DNA of 64,000 nt from Aselliscus stoliczkanus. Lineage: Eukaryota > Chordata > Mammalia > Chiroptera > Hipposideridae. Positions 24,019-37,334 of this stretch are shown piece after piece. The first letter of the stretch is position 1. Every line of letters starts with the position of its first letter. The stretch is taken from positions 1,636,001-1,700,000 of the forward strand of contig CM066727.1 in the NCBI GenBank assembly GCA_033961575.1, written 5' to 3'. Below the pieces are notes generated by a model. It saw only the letters and a list, made by a program, of their open reading frames with translations, made no database searches and was not told the DNA's origin. The translations under genes and the position numbers were made by a program.

Positions 24019-25509
24019 AAAGGTTTAAAAAGAAATACAAATATCTAGAGCCAAGGGTCCAGTGCCATGTCTTTAAGTTGCCATTACCTGCAACTGCGAA
24101 TCAGTGTGCAGGCGGCCCCTGACTTTCTGAGTGAAACACAGAGCAGCGCACGGAAGGTGCACACTGAGCCCGCTCCCTGAGGCGGGCTGCGCATGGAAAC
24201 AGGCATGCTCGTCCCAGAACAGAAATGACGAGGTACTGCTCTGGGCTCCATCGCTGAACAAAATAATTCTCAACAGTGAAAAAAGCATGATTAAAATGGA
24301 GAAAACAGTAGAACATAACATTTCGCAATCAACGCCATTAGCTTTTTCCTTGTCCGTGATGCTAAGTGGGTCAGTGATTTCCACAATGATGCAGACATGA
24401 CGCTTCTTTTAACGTGTGGGATTCGAACAAGATCTCAGAAGAGAGAGCTGTCCTTCAGGTCAATGAGAATCTGACAATAGCTTTAATCATCCCTTTTATG
24501 GGGAGACTTTTTACAATTAGAGGCGGGCATTTGCTAGAATAACAGTCTTACACAGAATATAACATTCAGATGGTTAAAGTCTCCGCATCTCATTTACACA
24601 TTTAGAGAAGGGAAGTTATTTGTATTTTATTCTTAACGACCAGCTCCACTGCCACATGTTAGCTCCCTCCAGATGAATCAAAACAGTAAAATACAGAAGT
24701 TGTGAATTATTGGGGATCCATGGTTCCTTTTGAAAGAAGAGGCTTTAAATGCACCACCTCCCTGTGGGGGTTCCATACACAAAGCACACACATACAGGCC
24801 CGAGTTCTTCAGGCTGAACTTTGCTTAGAAATAAACACAGAAGGAACTTTCTGGAGGTTTCCTGTCAGTGCACTGCCCAGAAGCCATGTCTATGTGTGGC
24901 TTTGTGGTCAACCCCGGGCCTAAGGGGGCATCCTCAGAAGATCTTCTCGGCTGGGTGACCCCCTGAGCTACCATTTCATTTAAAAAAAGGGTGTGTGTGG
25001 GGGCTGGCTTTAATTAAATGTAAATCCAGTGACTGCTGTAAGCAGCTCTGAATCCCACTGGCCATACCGTTTTCCATGTACAGTTGTTCCAGATTAAACT
25101 TTGTAAGTTTTGAATGAACCACAACATCTCATTGAGGGGAAGGCTGGAGCATCATCAGCTGCCCTGGCTACCAGCTGTCGGAGTCACCGGGGTCGGAAAC
25201 AAAGCAAAACAAGACAGAGCTGAAAGCGGGGAGCAGCACAGTTCTGGGTGGTGCCTGTGATTTCTGTCATAGTTCAGTCTGTTAAGAAAAAACTGTCTAC
25301 CTCTATGGAGTCCAATAACTGTCTCTTTTCTTTCCCATCTACCTCACTGCTTCTCTCACCAAGGTCTGAAGATACCTGTTCTTTCCTGACTCACCAAGAA
25401 CAAGATATGGGGGGCGGGGGTTCAGAGGCGGGAGTGGCACTGGAAGGAAGTGGGGAGATCAGGACACGGGCGTCTGCGGCAGGTCGGGTTCCTGGCCGTA
25501 AATGGTGAA

Positions 25510-25665
25510 GAAGGAGCCCTGACTGGGCGGTGAACGCACAACACCGGATACAGATGTGGGATTACAGAATTGTACACATGGAATCTATGTAATTTTACTA
25601 ACTTCACCCCGATAAGTTTAATAAAAAATATTTTTTATAAAAGAAAAAAAACATTAAGAAGGCCA
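25510..25665 (+). repeat. L1-type 3' end
   Basis: ATTACAGAATTGTACACATG, AATTTTACTAACTTCACCCC and an A-rich AATAAAAAATA tail resemble 3' ends of laurasiatherian L1 subfamilies. Confidence 0.6.
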
Positions 25666-27498
25666 GTGCCCCATCCCTACAGGCTGCTGGGTGCCCTGGA
25701 AAAGCAGGGTGCAGCCCAGCACCCAAGCAGGCCTCCACAGCGGCAGGGGCTGGCAGGGCCCGTGGTTTAGGCACGTCGGGCTGTGTGCAGACCAGGCTGC
25801 GTTTCTGACTCTCCCCACGCTGCCGCTTCACTCCCTTCATTTCTTATGGAAGTGACATTCTCAACCCAGCATTCACGCAGCACAGAACCGCCACTGGCGG
25901 ACGCTAGCTTTGCCCTTTTCATTCTCGTTTTTTCAACTATGTTGACCAATGACATTGCTCCGAAGTCCAGATAACCCATAATTCACAGTGTAAGGCTAAG
26001 CTTTGGGGTGCAGCATGTGGCCATGTTATGGGATGAAGCTCCCTTGCCCACACCATTTATTTCAGAAACATCTTCACTTAATCAATGCTCTGAAATCACT
26101 AGTGATGAGCTCCCAGCAAAGGTCACTGAATCACTGAATTTTAAGTGGAAATCTGTTAAAAGCTATGTCTACGCATTTATAGGTAGATAGGGATGTCCAC
26201 TGAAAAGCCATAACAATCTGCAGATATTCCCGAAATTCTCTGTTTTCCTCTCCCCACGTGGTTTAACACGGAACCTTCTTGTTCTATGATGAAGGAAAAT
26301 AGCCTTTGAGAGACAGAATTGGAGGCATAATCATACCTCCAGGCGACTAAGTAATTTGCCACAGATAAGACAAGACAAATTACGTTCCCCATGACTTCCG
26401 TCGCACTGTCCATCTTGGCACATTGGGAAGAAATTCAGGCAATTCTAAAGTCTGATTATTTCTTGGAACAGGAATTTGATGAACTCAAAGCCCATCACTG
26501 CTGGGTTCCTGACTCATTCTAATAAAAGCGCATCTCTGCTATCGGCTGTCTGCTGAGAAGCTTTTTGTGGGGCTACTTGGAGGCACCAGGAAAAACAAAG
26601 GTCTGGGTGCGCTTGATTAAACTTTACAGAAAAAGCAGTGAATTCTAGGCCTATTGTCCTCACAGCAGGAGCCTTTTGAAAACCTGCCGCTTTTCACTGT
26701 TTCTGAGGGTGCCCCCTGAGGAGAGCTGAAATCTTATTTTCCAAAGTGCTCTTTCCGGTCTCTCCCTCAGTGCTCCCTTGTCACTGGTGAAATAAAACAC
26801 AGGCACAGGGGTAGGCCCTCGGCGGTGAGATGCACTTCTCTTCAATGTCCCCAGTGGGCAGCGTCCTTGGGCAAATTGATCTCAGTTACCACCACTGGAT
26901 GTCGCCAAGTGGGACGCTGGAAAAGCTTTGACTTTTTGCTTCATAATTAAAATATCTCCGAAACTGAAGCCGCCCGTCTGCTGCTCTGGCAGAGCAGTGT
27001 AAACGGCAGGCGTGGGACACTGACACGTGTACAGAGGGCCTACTAGGTCACATGTCACGAATCCAGTGTCTGCACATCTACAGATGAGAGGCGCACGGAC
27101 CGATGAAAGGATACACTGTGACTCACAAGCAATTAGCACTTACAAAACTGATAGCCTTATGATCATGTATCTCTTCCTGCTTGTTCCCTTAGCATTTAAA
27201 CATTTTGTTTGTATCATGTTCGTTTGTATAATTTTATCTTTTGGGAAATGCCTTGGCTTTCCATGATATGCAATTCAGTGGCTTATGATGTGTGCAATAC
27301 ATTTTTAAAGTATTACTCTACAAATAGTTATTTTCCCTGAGGTCGGTTGGAGATGTCACTCCCCATCATATTAGTTCTATTGAAGTGAATTCTCTGTCTT
27401 CGAAAATGAGGCTTACATTATGGATCTCTATCTAAGTTTCTGATTCAATGCAGACGACTTCTGTTCCAAGCACCTATAACCAGAGCCCGCTCACTCAC

Positions 27499-27645
27499 CT
27501 GCGTAACGGATCTTGAACCCTTTCTTGCTGGTCGCGTGATCAGTGGACCAGCGCAGGAACAACTGAGGACCCCTGCTGGTGAAGTTGGATTGCTCGGTGT
27601 GGTTCCCACTTAAGACCACCAGGAGAGGGCTCTGACCCGAGGGGC
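27499..27645 (-). CDS. CSMD1: CSMD1 exon h: second half of the last CUB
   Basis: 147 bp, phase 1 to 1; acceptor tgtcgcag, donor gtgagt. It encodes GPSGQSPLLVVLSGNHTEQS, then NFTSRGPQLFLRWSTDHATS and KKGFKIRYA. The SGNHT loop and LRWSTDHATSKKGFKIRY are diagnostic of the C-terminal half of a CUB. Two overlapping-region sequons (NHT and NFT) suggest glycosylation of one face. The Gly-Pro in SRGPQLF replaces Ser-Asn of remembered human CSMD1. The exon closes the alternating CUB-Sushi part of the ectodomain; everything downstream in the protein until the membrane is Sushi. Confidence 0.93.
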
Positions 27646-28415
27646 CTGCGACACAGGAAAATAGGAAAGGTCAGCTACGATGTCGCACCTACGAGATGCA
27701 AGCTGCTTTCTGTTTTTTATTGCATTGGAGTCGAAATGTACAATACAGAGCGATTTATTTCCATGGTGGACAACATTTCCTAATGAGCAGAGCTGCACAT
27801 GTATGCCCTGATGAATATAAATTAATTGCCAACCCAAATAATGTCCGGGGTACATGTTATTAATGACATGACTCTTAAATCAAATGAACCTTACCTATAA
27901 AACAGTAGTAACTGAAAAGAAGTCATTTTCCCTATCTTTAGTATTTGCGCATTGTATGGATGCAGAAAAGAGGAGCCCTCAGGCAATCCCGGGGGACCAA
28001 TATATTAGCACCTTATTTTGGACATGGAATGTTTCATTATATTTCTGTAAACTTCAGGACGTGGGCAAAAGCGTTATTTATATAGCAAAATGTGTATTCC
28101 AGCCTTGTTTTTTATGGCAAAATTTAGATCCCAACTAGTAGTTTGGAGTTTTGAAAACAGAATTGAAAGTGCCATCAAAAGGAATTCTATGAAGCATTTA
28201 AAAATAATGAATGGGACAAACATGTGTCAGCATAGGTCATCCTTAAAATAGCATAGTGACAACTGAAGAAGTATATTTGCAGATAAATGGGATAGCTGCT
28301 GTGAAAAAATAAAAAGTCTGCAGTATATCAACATATAAATTATGTGTGAGTGTGTGTGTGTATTTGTGCATAGATTGGGGATGATGATGATGGAAGATAG
28401 ATGGTAGGTATGGAC

Positions 28416-28439
28416 AGGGAGGGAGGGAGGGAGGGAGGG
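28416..28439 (+). repeat. (GGGA)n tract
   Basis: Six consecutive GGG runs separated by single A. This is also an ideal G-quadruplex pattern on the plus strand, opposite the CSMD1 transcript. Confidence 0.95.
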
Positions 28440-28984
28440 TCAGAGACACACACTAAGTAAGGCAAATTTAATAAAATCCTAAAATGCATTACATTGAGTA
28501 GTGAGTCCATATATATATTTTCTACTGTTTTTTTTTTTTTTTTTTTTTTACCTCTCTGTACATTCGAAACCTTTAAAAATGTAAAAAGCAAAGTGAATGT
28601 CAATGCACGGTTCAGAAAAGCAGGTGAGGCACAGAGCCCTCCACCATCATCCTAAGCTCAGGCTCCTGATTCAGAGAGGACCTCTCAGGGGCTGAGGCTC
28701 CCTGCTGGTCCGCGACACTGACAGTGACCTCAGCGCCTTCTCAAGGCCCCAAAGCCTTCATGGCTTTTCTCTAGGACACATCTCGCCCCCGGGAAACGCC
28801 TCGGGGGGGCAGAGCGTGGCCTCCCTGCTGGCCGTGGTATGGATTCTGCCAGGTTACCGGGCACCCATCTTGGAGAACGGTGCGCAGCATTTCTGCTCCG
28901 GTAGGAGGTTGGGAAGCCCCAGCCTCATTCATCGTGTAACTAACTCCCAATCAGAGCCACTGTGGCGCTTTTCCCAAATAACGC

Positions 28985-29372
28985 TGCTATGGGCTGGACG
29001 GTGTCTCCTCACCTCGCTGACCACTTGCTACGTTGAAGCCCTAACTTTTAGGACCTCGGAATACGACATCAGAAGATGGGGTCTTTAGGAAGAGAATGAT
29101 GGTTAAATGGGGTCACTAGGGTGGGCTCTACTCCAGTCTGACTGGGATTTGTGGGGTTTGGTTTTATGACCTCTCTTCCTCCTTTGGAGCAGAGGAGAGC
29201 AGGGCAGAGACACACACGGAGCGAGGGCCCTGTGACGACAGGGGGCAGGGCAGTCGCCCTGGGACACAGGTCTCACACTAGTAGCTTCAGAACAGTGGGA
29301 AATCATTGTTTGTGTTTCTTGTTTACGCTGCCCAGCGTGTGGCATTTGGTGACAGCAGCCCTTAGCACGTTC
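28985..29372 (+). repeat. MLT1-type MaLR LTR
   Basis: Begins TGCTATGGGCTGGACGGTGT and continues ACGTTGAAGCCCTAACTTTT, CAGAAGATGGGGTCTTTAGG and AAATGGGGTCACTAGGGTGG, then ends GACAGCAGCCCTTAGCAC. Ancient and diverged. Confidence 0.7.
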
Positions 29373-30636
29373 AAGACGGTTCAGCCCGTGTTCTGTGCAG
29401 TCGGAGTGGACGAAGATCGGGAGAGACGCTGCTTGCTGTGAAAGCCTGTCCTGGGCTCAGCATTCTAGAAAAGGACGGCTGTATTTCATAATCGAAGGAG
29501 ACAGGGATGTGTTTTATGTGCTGGTCTCCTTGTTATTGCTGTCTGAAGAGATAATGTATATTCCAAAATAAAATGCCACTGGGAAATTAATTAACCTGAA
29601 TTTACGAAATTTAAAAATATCATTTTTCATGACAGAACTCAAGAGTACAGTTTCAGGTACTGTTAATCCGACTCCTAATTCTTCATCGCTTTTCATCTTC
29701 TCTCTTTGCCTGTCATGTAACAAACTTTCTGAAGGACTGTTCTTTAGAAATACACATCCAATTACACACATGAAGATGGGTGACAAGGACATAAGGGGGC
29801 TAAGTGCTGGTTGCACCAAGACGGAAACTAGTAGGGTTTTTACAAGTGAACACCAATCTTCATTTTGACACCTTTCTCAGTTGAGTTCTATTATGACTAA
29901 AACTTATTTTTTTTAAATCAAGAAATAACTAGTATTGGACCTATAGAAAGAAATATATTCCTGGGCTAATAAAACTTAATATCAATGTTTTCAACATGTT
30001 TTTTGGTCAACTCAGGAGCTATGAAAGAGCATTGTCTTATAAAAAAAGATTAAAAAAAAAGAATGAGATGCGATGAACATGACATTCACTGCAACAAAAA
30101 TGCCAATGCTTAAAAAAAAGGTACCGTATTCACATAAAACTCTGACCTTTCGTTTTATAGAAAAATCTTTGAGACCAGGTCCAACCCAGTCTCAGATCTC
30201 TATGACAATTCTGACAGCAACTGCTGTGACACTGGCTCTATTATCTGCTTTGCCGGTTGACAATGGGGGGATCTGTCCACACTCGGGGAGATCAGGTTGT
30301 AAGCATTTAGGGCATGCATTGCTGACAACAATTTTGCTCTTGATGTTAGACAATGCAGAAGCAGAGGCAACGAAACTCTAATTCAAGTAAGAGAAACAAC
30401 AGAGTGCCAAACTGTAATTACTAAGTGTATTTCATTATATATAGCATTATAGGAACACGAATGAACATGACCACACACCCCCCCCCGAGATAGGCTGCTT
30501 GCCTGTTGCCTCAGACTAGTGTTCCCTGATTCCCCATTGACATAAGAGCCCATTTTGCACCTGGCTCATTACTTCTCTCCAACCTGAAGACTAAAGGGAA
30601 GTCTTTACTACAATAGTATGTGTCTGTTTTAACAAC

Positions 30637-30734
30637 CAGTCATCCCCCCTTATCCGAGAGGGACATATTCCAAGACCCCCCGCAGATGTCTGAAACCGTG
30701 GGTGTACTGAACCTGTGTATATGCTGTGTGTTAT

Positions 30735-30779
<45 letters not shown>

Positions 30780-31156
30780 CCCTTTTCACTTAAGCAAAGC
30801 ACTTCCCGGCTTCTCTGGGCATATCCAAGTTGCCAGCATCACCACTCTTGTGCTTTGGGGCTGTTACTCAGTAAAGTCAGGTGACATGAACACAGCACCG
30901 AGAACCCAGACATTCCATCTGATGACTGCGACGGCTCCTAACCGAACATGGAATGGCTCCGCGTGGAGACGCTGAGCAAAGGCCTGGGCCACGCCCGGGG
31001 CCGACTCGGTGAGGCTGTGTGTGACTTCTTCACACTGCTCAGAACAGAGTGCAATTTAGGATTTACAAATCGTTTATTTCTGGAATTTTCCATTTAATAT
31101 TTTTGGGCTGCAATTATCTGCAGGTAACTGAAAAGATAAATAAGGGAGAACTACTG
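30637..31156 (+). mobile_element. Tigger-like (TcMar) DNA transposon
   Basis: Left end CAGTCATCCCCCCTTATCCG then TATTCCAAGACCCCCCGCAG and TGTCTGAAACCGTGGGTG. Right end TAAGGGAGAACTACTG is the inverted counterpart. An (AC)n expansion at 30737-30778 sits inside it. No transposase is left. Confidence 0.75.
30737..30778. repeat. (AC)n microsatellite inside the Tigger-like element
   Basis: Pure AC run of 21 units. Confidence 0.97.
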
Positions 31157-32077
31157 TAACTTAAAAAAAAGAAAAAAACTCTGAAAACACTGTGCTTCTG
31201 TCCTCTATGTACATAAATGTAATTATTTTCCAGTTTAGCTGTTCATCTTTGCCAATACGTAAATTGATTTGTGTGGTGTCTGTCCATATGAGTAACTTGA
31301 CTGTTAAGACACATCAGTCAGTAAAGGCACACCAGTAAACACAGAATCAATTACGGAAGGTATTTGTTTTCACTGAACTGATTTTTACTTATCTAAACTC
31401 AATGAGAAATCTGCCCACACAGGTGAAATACACAGCCACCATTGTGTCTTGGTCTAATGTGCTGGGCTGTGATAAAGAAAAATATTAACATAAGTTCCAT
31501 TTCAAATTGACAATTCAACTACCCTCTACTTTTAAGCATAGTGTTGTTATACTAAAAAGGTTTACTACAATTCTATACAAATGTATATGACTTTTTTTTT
31601 TAAATGTTCACTAAAGACTCATAGCATTTGTCATGGAGGAATCCTTGAGCCATTCAAATTATATATTTCTAGCAAAATAATCATTTAGATTGCTTAAATT
31701 ACCTTTAGGCCTTTATTTTCTCAATCTTAAATTTCTCAAAGTATCTTCTGAATCAATAGAATGCTTACAGAGAACAAAAGAGCTGTCTGAGATCATCTAA
31801 AACTCTAAATCCCCACATTAAGAATGAAAGAATAGTTAGTACATTTTCAGTGTATCGTAAGTATTCTAATTGTTTAAAGCGGTAATGTTCACAAAAGTAT
31901 GTTAATGTTTCCAGACCACTTGACCTCTGAGATTGCAAGGGTAACTCATTTTCTGTTTGGGGGGGATGTAACTTAACTCAAAAATATATTCATGTTCCTG
32001 CGTTGCAGAACCACTGAAGGGTGTGTGTGCATCATGCACAGCTCACTGGTGTGTAAGAGGAGGTAAAGGGAACTCAC

Positions 32078-32266
32078 CATCAAATACTTCTAGGGCGTCA
32101 AACTGCTTCTCGCTCTGAAACGAGTCCACGAAGATGGTGATGTTGTAGCCGGGCGCCACCTGGATGCCCCAGGAGCAGGTCTGGGAGTTCAGGTAGTTGC
32201 CCGGGTAACCGGGGCTGAGGATGACTCCAGAGGAGTCCGTCCGGACGTCGTTTGCTGGGCAGTGCG
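32078..32266 (-). CDS. CSMD1: CSMD1 exon g: first half of the last CUB domain
   Basis: 189 bp, phase 1 to 1; acceptor tctcattag, donor gtgagt. It encodes AHCPANDVRTDSSGVILSPG, then YPGNYLNSQTCSWGIQVAPG and YNITIFVDSFQSEKQFDALEVFD. CUB hallmarks are the LSPGYPGNY turn, the QTCSW cysteine, and the DALEVFD calcium-type segment. One sequon (NIT) is visible. The exon is G+C-rich and, by recollection, has several substitutions relative to human (GIQVAPG where human has SIKVEPN). With exon h it forms the last CUB of the protein, CUB14 in family numbering, before the uninterrupted Sushi run. Confidence 0.93.
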
Positions 32267-32506
32267 CTAATGAGAAGAGACCAGTAAAAGGTTTCCTCAA
32301 CGAAATGAATTCAGATTCCATAGCATAGTTTCTACCCCTGTATCTACAAGCCGATGGAAAAGACCCAGCTGAGCTAGGGCTGAATTTAACACAGGAGATA
32401 AACATAGCAGGAGGCCCACACTGAATAACAGTAACATTGTAATATTACCGCATAATTCAACAGACAACCATACACACATTACAAAACATATATGTTGATA
32501 CGTAGG

Positions 32507-32605
32507 GTGATCAGATAGATGACAGGGATAAATGATAGATCAACAATAGATGAGAGACAGGTAAACAGATAGACGAGAGACAGGTAAATAGATAGATGAG
32601 GGACA
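32507..32605. repeat. Imprecise GATA-type repeats
   Basis: Several irregular AGATAGATGAGAGACAGGTA-like units of about 28 bp, containing GATAGA cores. Confidence 0.7.
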
Positions 32606-33117
32606 GGTGGGTACAACAATCCTATCCAGCTCTACGGTCAAAGATACTAAGTCTTCAACCCAGACCCCAGCCCCAAATCTGAGGCGGCTGTCACATGGAC
32701 AAGAAACACCGACCCGAGTGGTCTCGACGTGGACGAGGTGGTGAAGTGGACCGATAGGGCAGGCGGCCTCACTCGCACTCCGCCCACAGCACCTGGGGAG
32801 GAACGGCCTCACCCCTTAATTTAGGGCAGGTGCCCGGTGGATTCCAACCAGAGTCCCAGGCTTTCCCCAAGTCAACTAAAAAGTAAGACCTCGCCTCTTC
32901 AATGTAGCATTGCAAAGATATTGTGAAATTTTATGCAATATGAGAAAGTTTCTATTTATTTCTGCAGTGGATTTTACTTTTCACTATAGTTATAACAGAA
33001 ATTTTAAATTTTTTGGGATTGCTTGGACTCTGGTAAATCAGAGACTCCTGGGCTCAGTGCGCCTGGGACTCCTGGGTCTCTCGTTTGTAAAGGAGGATGG
33101 TGCAGACACATGGACAT

Positions 33118-33187
33118 CTTCCTTCCTTCCTTCCTTCCTTCCTTCCTTCCTTCCTTCCTTCCTTCCTTCCTTCCTTCCTTCCTTCCT

Positions 33188-33223
<36 letters not shown>

Positions 33224-33240
33224 TCCTTCTTTCTTTCTTT
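33118..33240. repeat. (TTCC)n followed by (TTTC)n
   Basis: About 70 bp of TTCC units, then about 50 bp of TTTC units. On the CSMD1 transcript strand the first part reads (GGAA)n. Confidence 0.97.
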
Positions 33241-34394
33241 TCTTATCCAACTACTTTGGGGTTAATCAAAATAAAATGAATCTGACAGGTGTGAACCGGC
33301 AGAAAAATCACCAGAGCCTCTCACTTCATTTCTTTCATTGCTAAATTAAATTATCTTCCAGAAATAGTTTACTTAGAAAGCTATCAAGATAAAATTATTT
33401 CTATTATTGGTAATATTTCAAAAATAAACAGCAGAGTCCAAACTTTTTACAACATGCTTAAAAAAGTTAAATGGTCAGTTTTCCTTAATGAAAAAGATCT
33501 TTTGTCACCAAAAATGTCTTTTTCTTAAAAAAATAAATACACATTTCAAAATAAAGACATTTCCCAAACAAACAAAAAGCTTCTGTAGTATGTTTTGATT
33601 CAAGTAATGGTCTGTTAAAAATAGTTTTTTTTCCTATTTTATTTCATTTATCTTAGTATTCTAATTGAGATGTATCTTAAAATTGAGAAAATGTTTAGGC
33701 ATAAGACCACCAAAGATGAAAAATTTCATAGAACCTTTTAATAAATATGTATTTTAGGTAGATTTTAAGAATATTTACAATGTTAATGGCAAGTGATAAG
33801 AAAAAATAATTCAAATCAAAACACACAGACGAAAAACAGTTTAAAAAGTACTTTCTTCTGTGCTGGTGGTAAGATCACTGTGTCAATATATTGTGTCCTT
33901 TCAAACACGAACACGTCGATATTTTTTAAAGAACACAAACAAATCCGTCTGTAAGCATGTGCGCGGGGCCTGGGGTGGCCCCACTCCCCGACCTGGGCCG
34001 TGTCGGAGCCCTGGGCAGAGGGCCGCTCTGCTCCCCGCAGGGTTCTAGGTTTTCAAACATCTGCACACGCCTTTCCTCAGCCTAAAGCAGGACGTGGGCC
34101 ACCTCCCGGGCCCTCGGACCCCAGGCCTCCTCACTCCTCACAGAAGGGGCGTTCGGCCTGTCACTCCTCGGAGTGTGTCAGGCAGCCACCGTCTCAGATG
34201 ACGAGCTGCTGCCGCCCCCGGGGGGCCACTAGCACATTCGGGGTGAGGGCCGGGCCGGGTTTCAGGCAGGGCTCTTGTCAGCCCTTCCGGTTATAAAACA
34301 GATTCTGTTTCTCCGAGAGGACAACAGGAAACCGAGAGTGGAATCGTCGTATCACGGTCCTGGCCACACTGGAGGTGTTTTCCCCTATGTCCTC

Positions 34395-34930
34395 CTTGGT
34401 TTTGTTTTTGTTGTTTTTTAAATTTTTTTACTATTGGTTTCAGATGTACAAAATAATGCAATAGTTCTCCTTCTCACCCTCACAAAGTGACACCCCCTCC
34501 CCTGCCTCCCCCGATACCCATATCTATTACAATTTCACTGACTCTACTCCCCACACTATACCCCACATCCTGTGCCTATATACATACATATATATAATTA
34601 TAGTGGACATCTAATATTATTCAGCGGCAGCTTCAGAGGTACAGTGCAGAGGTCAGGCGCCTACACTGTCCATGCAGTGGCCTCCCTAACAAGACATGAG
34701 TCCATCTGGTCCCCTAAAAAGTATTTACAACATTACTGATTCTATTCTCCAAACTGTCTCTTCTATCCCTGCGGCGATATTGTAGTTACCAGTTTGTGTT
34801 GCCTCGCCCCTCCCCGGCCCCCTCATGCCGCCCGGTCCCATCGCCCCTCCCCGGCCCCTCAGGCCGCCGGGTCCCATCCAGCAGTCAGCGGTTTTGCCTC
34901 TGCGTCTCTGAGACCATTTATTTCTATTTA
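34395..34930 (-). repeat. L1-derived segment
   Basis: TTTTTTACTATTGGTTTCAG, ATGTACAAAATAATGCAATA, ATCTAATATTATTCAGCGGC and GATATTGTAGTTACCAGTTT fit the reverse complement of a laurasiatherian L1 3' region. Limits are approximate. Confidence 0.55.
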
Positions 34931-37334
34931 CACTCCTCCTTGTTTTGAAGATGCACCGGGCTCCGTCTCCCCGGAGCCTGCCTCACTCTTCCTGCTGTTG
35001 TTGCTCTGATCTGCTGCTCGGAGCTGCTCCCACCTACAGATTGCAGCTTCTGGGACTTTGCAGTGTCCCTGTCAGCACCCCTGGGACAGACACAGGGTCC
35101 TGTAAGGGGGACACTGCACACCTCCCCCCCGGGGACGCCGCAGAGTCACTGCTGCAGCTCATTTGTGAAGAACCACCACACTGAGGCCTACCCTCCATCG
35201 CCGGCGAGGCCTCCTGCAGGCCTTGGCAGAAGTCCTAGGGTTAAACCCTAGGATCTGTGAGTACGGAGACGGATTCCTGAAAGCATTGTGAGCATGAGAG
35301 AATTGTGCAAACAGAACTGTGAGCGCCCAGGAACGCTGTCACCTGGCCCCGGCCGTGCATGTCGTCCGCTGTGCTGCCCCAGGGATGGTCATTACCTAAA
35401 GGTCACTGTCTTTAATGTTCACTGGGAAATGCATGCTTCTTATGTGTTTAATGAATATCTGCAAAACTACTGGTGGATCCCCACTGCCTACAGGATGAAG
35501 CCATCAGGCCTCCCACGCCCATCCGGTGTTCCAAACCCTCCCTATTGGCTCCCTTCACTTTCCCAGAGGCTCCTCTTTCCGTAACACGAGATAAGTCTCT
35601 TGTGACACCCCTCTGTGGTAACGAGATTGGTCTTCATTCCAGGGTGCTGGCGCAGAGCTCCTACACCCCTTGGCATGTCCTTAGGAGGCCATGTGCCATT
35701 CATACAGCGCCCCTTTGGATCCCGCCTGAGTTTATGCGAATGAGGTGACAGGGTGGCACTGGTCACCGGGAAGCCGTGGTCAGAAGGGAGGAGCTTTCAG
35801 CCCCACTCACAGACCTCTGGTAAATTAGAGAGGCGGAGGGGGATGGAGGTTCAGCTCTAAAAACTTGAAAAACGTGCTTTGATGAGCCCTGGGGTGGGGA
35901 AGGCGCCCGCAGGCCGGCAGGGGCCGGAAGCTCCGTGCGGGGCCCTCCCGGGCGGCCCTGCCTGTCTCATCGCCTGGCTACCCATCTGCAACCTTTATTG
36001 TGTCCTTTATTATTAACTGGGAAACATAAGACAGTGTCTTCTGAGTTCTCTGAGCTCTTCTAAGGAATGATCGAACCTGAGGAAGGGGTCCCAGGAACCT
36101 CTGATTTACGCAGCCAGTCAGCAGCACAGAGGACAGCCTGGACTTGAGATGGGCATCTAAATGGGCGGCTCCTGTGGGGCTGCGCCCTGAACCTGTGGGC
36201 CTTGTCCGGGTCGATGGTATCAGAATAGAGTTCAATGGTGTCTGCTGGGAATGGCAGGATGGCCTGCTGCTCTGGGGAAACCTTCCGCACCCTCATCCAG
36301 CTGTTTTCTAAATTGAGATAAGTGTCCAACACGGTAACCGTTATCTGCATATGCTACTAGCTTTCAAGGATCAACTGACTGCCACTGTCCCCGAGGAACA
36401 CGCAGTCCCCCTAAGAGTGGCGACCATTTTCAGAGCAGATCTGAAACTGGGCACGGCGTCTGAAGAAGCTTGCTCATGGCGAATGCCATTTTTCATCAGG
36501 AATGAATTGGGGGGTTGGCCCCCACTCGAGCCCAGCTAAATCAATCAAATAATTGAAAGGCACTGGAAAAAAGAGTACAATTAACTGTGTAAGTATTTGA
36601 TAAAAGACACCTGAGTCCTTATTTCCTTTGTTAAATAATGTGGGGTTTAGGGAGCGACAGCTAAGGTAACTCTCAGGCTGTTTTAAACAGATTTACTCCT
36701 GAACTGAAAGAGACAGAAGCGAGGTTCCCCGTGTGGTGGCTGGAACCGGGTCGGTACGGCGTGCGGAGGTGGTGCTCCCCGCAAACGCCCGTGACAGCAA
36801 AGCACCCCAGAGAAGGACGCTCACGGTGTGGCGCTTTACCCTGGTCCTCCATCCTCATGACTTGATGCAATTTAAGGATAAACTCGTTAATCTCAACGCA
36901 GGTGACACCATGAGAAAGGCATTTTCTGTTTTTGAAGTAGTGCCCTAAGTACATATTTATCCCTTCTCTAACAACTAAGGCAGAGCTTGCATAAATAAGG
37001 TCATATCAGATAGATGAACAGGTGGACAGAAAGACAACGGGTAGACAGGTGACAAAGGACGCACAGTGAACAGGAATGCTGGAACCTAGGTGGTGGGTAT
37101 CCAGGTTTCGTTTTTAAATTATTACAACCTTGCCACATATGTTTGAAAATGTTCCCGATGAACTGGTACAAAAGCACGCCTTCCCAGCGGATAGGGTGGT
37201 TTTAATGTCTGGAGCTGGCTAAGATGTCAGCAAGCGCAGTGGGTCTCAGCACTGGGCGAGACTCCGTGCAGACCCGCGCGGGCTCCTGCGTGGCCGCGAG
37301 TCCTGCAGGGTCGGCCCCGCGCACGTGCACGCAC

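Larger units (their letters stand above)
23222..27498 (-). other. CSMD1: CSMD1 intron between exons h and i
   Basis: 4.3 kb. About 23340-24018 is an L1 3' end and 25510-25665 another L1-type 3' end. The remainder (24020-25500 and 25670-27490) shows no repeat, ORF or conserved-looking block that I recognise. Confidence 0.8.
27646..32077 (-). other. CSMD1: CSMD1 intron between exons g and h
   Basis: 4.4 kb. It holds a (GGGA)n tract at 28416, poly-T at 28528-28549, an MLT1-type LTR at about 28985-29372 and a Tigger-like element at 30637-31156 with an internal (AC)n run. The A+T-rich stretches 29400-30630 and 31160-32070 show nothing recognisable. Confidence 0.8.
32267..37334 (-). other. CSMD1: CSMD1 intron between exons f and g
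   Basis: 5.1 kb. It contains imprecise GATA-type repeats (32507-32605), a long (TTCC)n/(TTTC)n tract (33118-33240) and an L1-derived segment (about 34395-34930). 33250-33900 is A+T-rich and 33960-34320 G+C-rich, with nothing identified. 34930-37330 shows no feature I can support. Confidence 0.8.

Noticed and set aside
33038..33344. ORFs with repeated PSFL or RKEG units
   Set aside because: Direct translation of the (TTCC)n/(TTTC)n tract.
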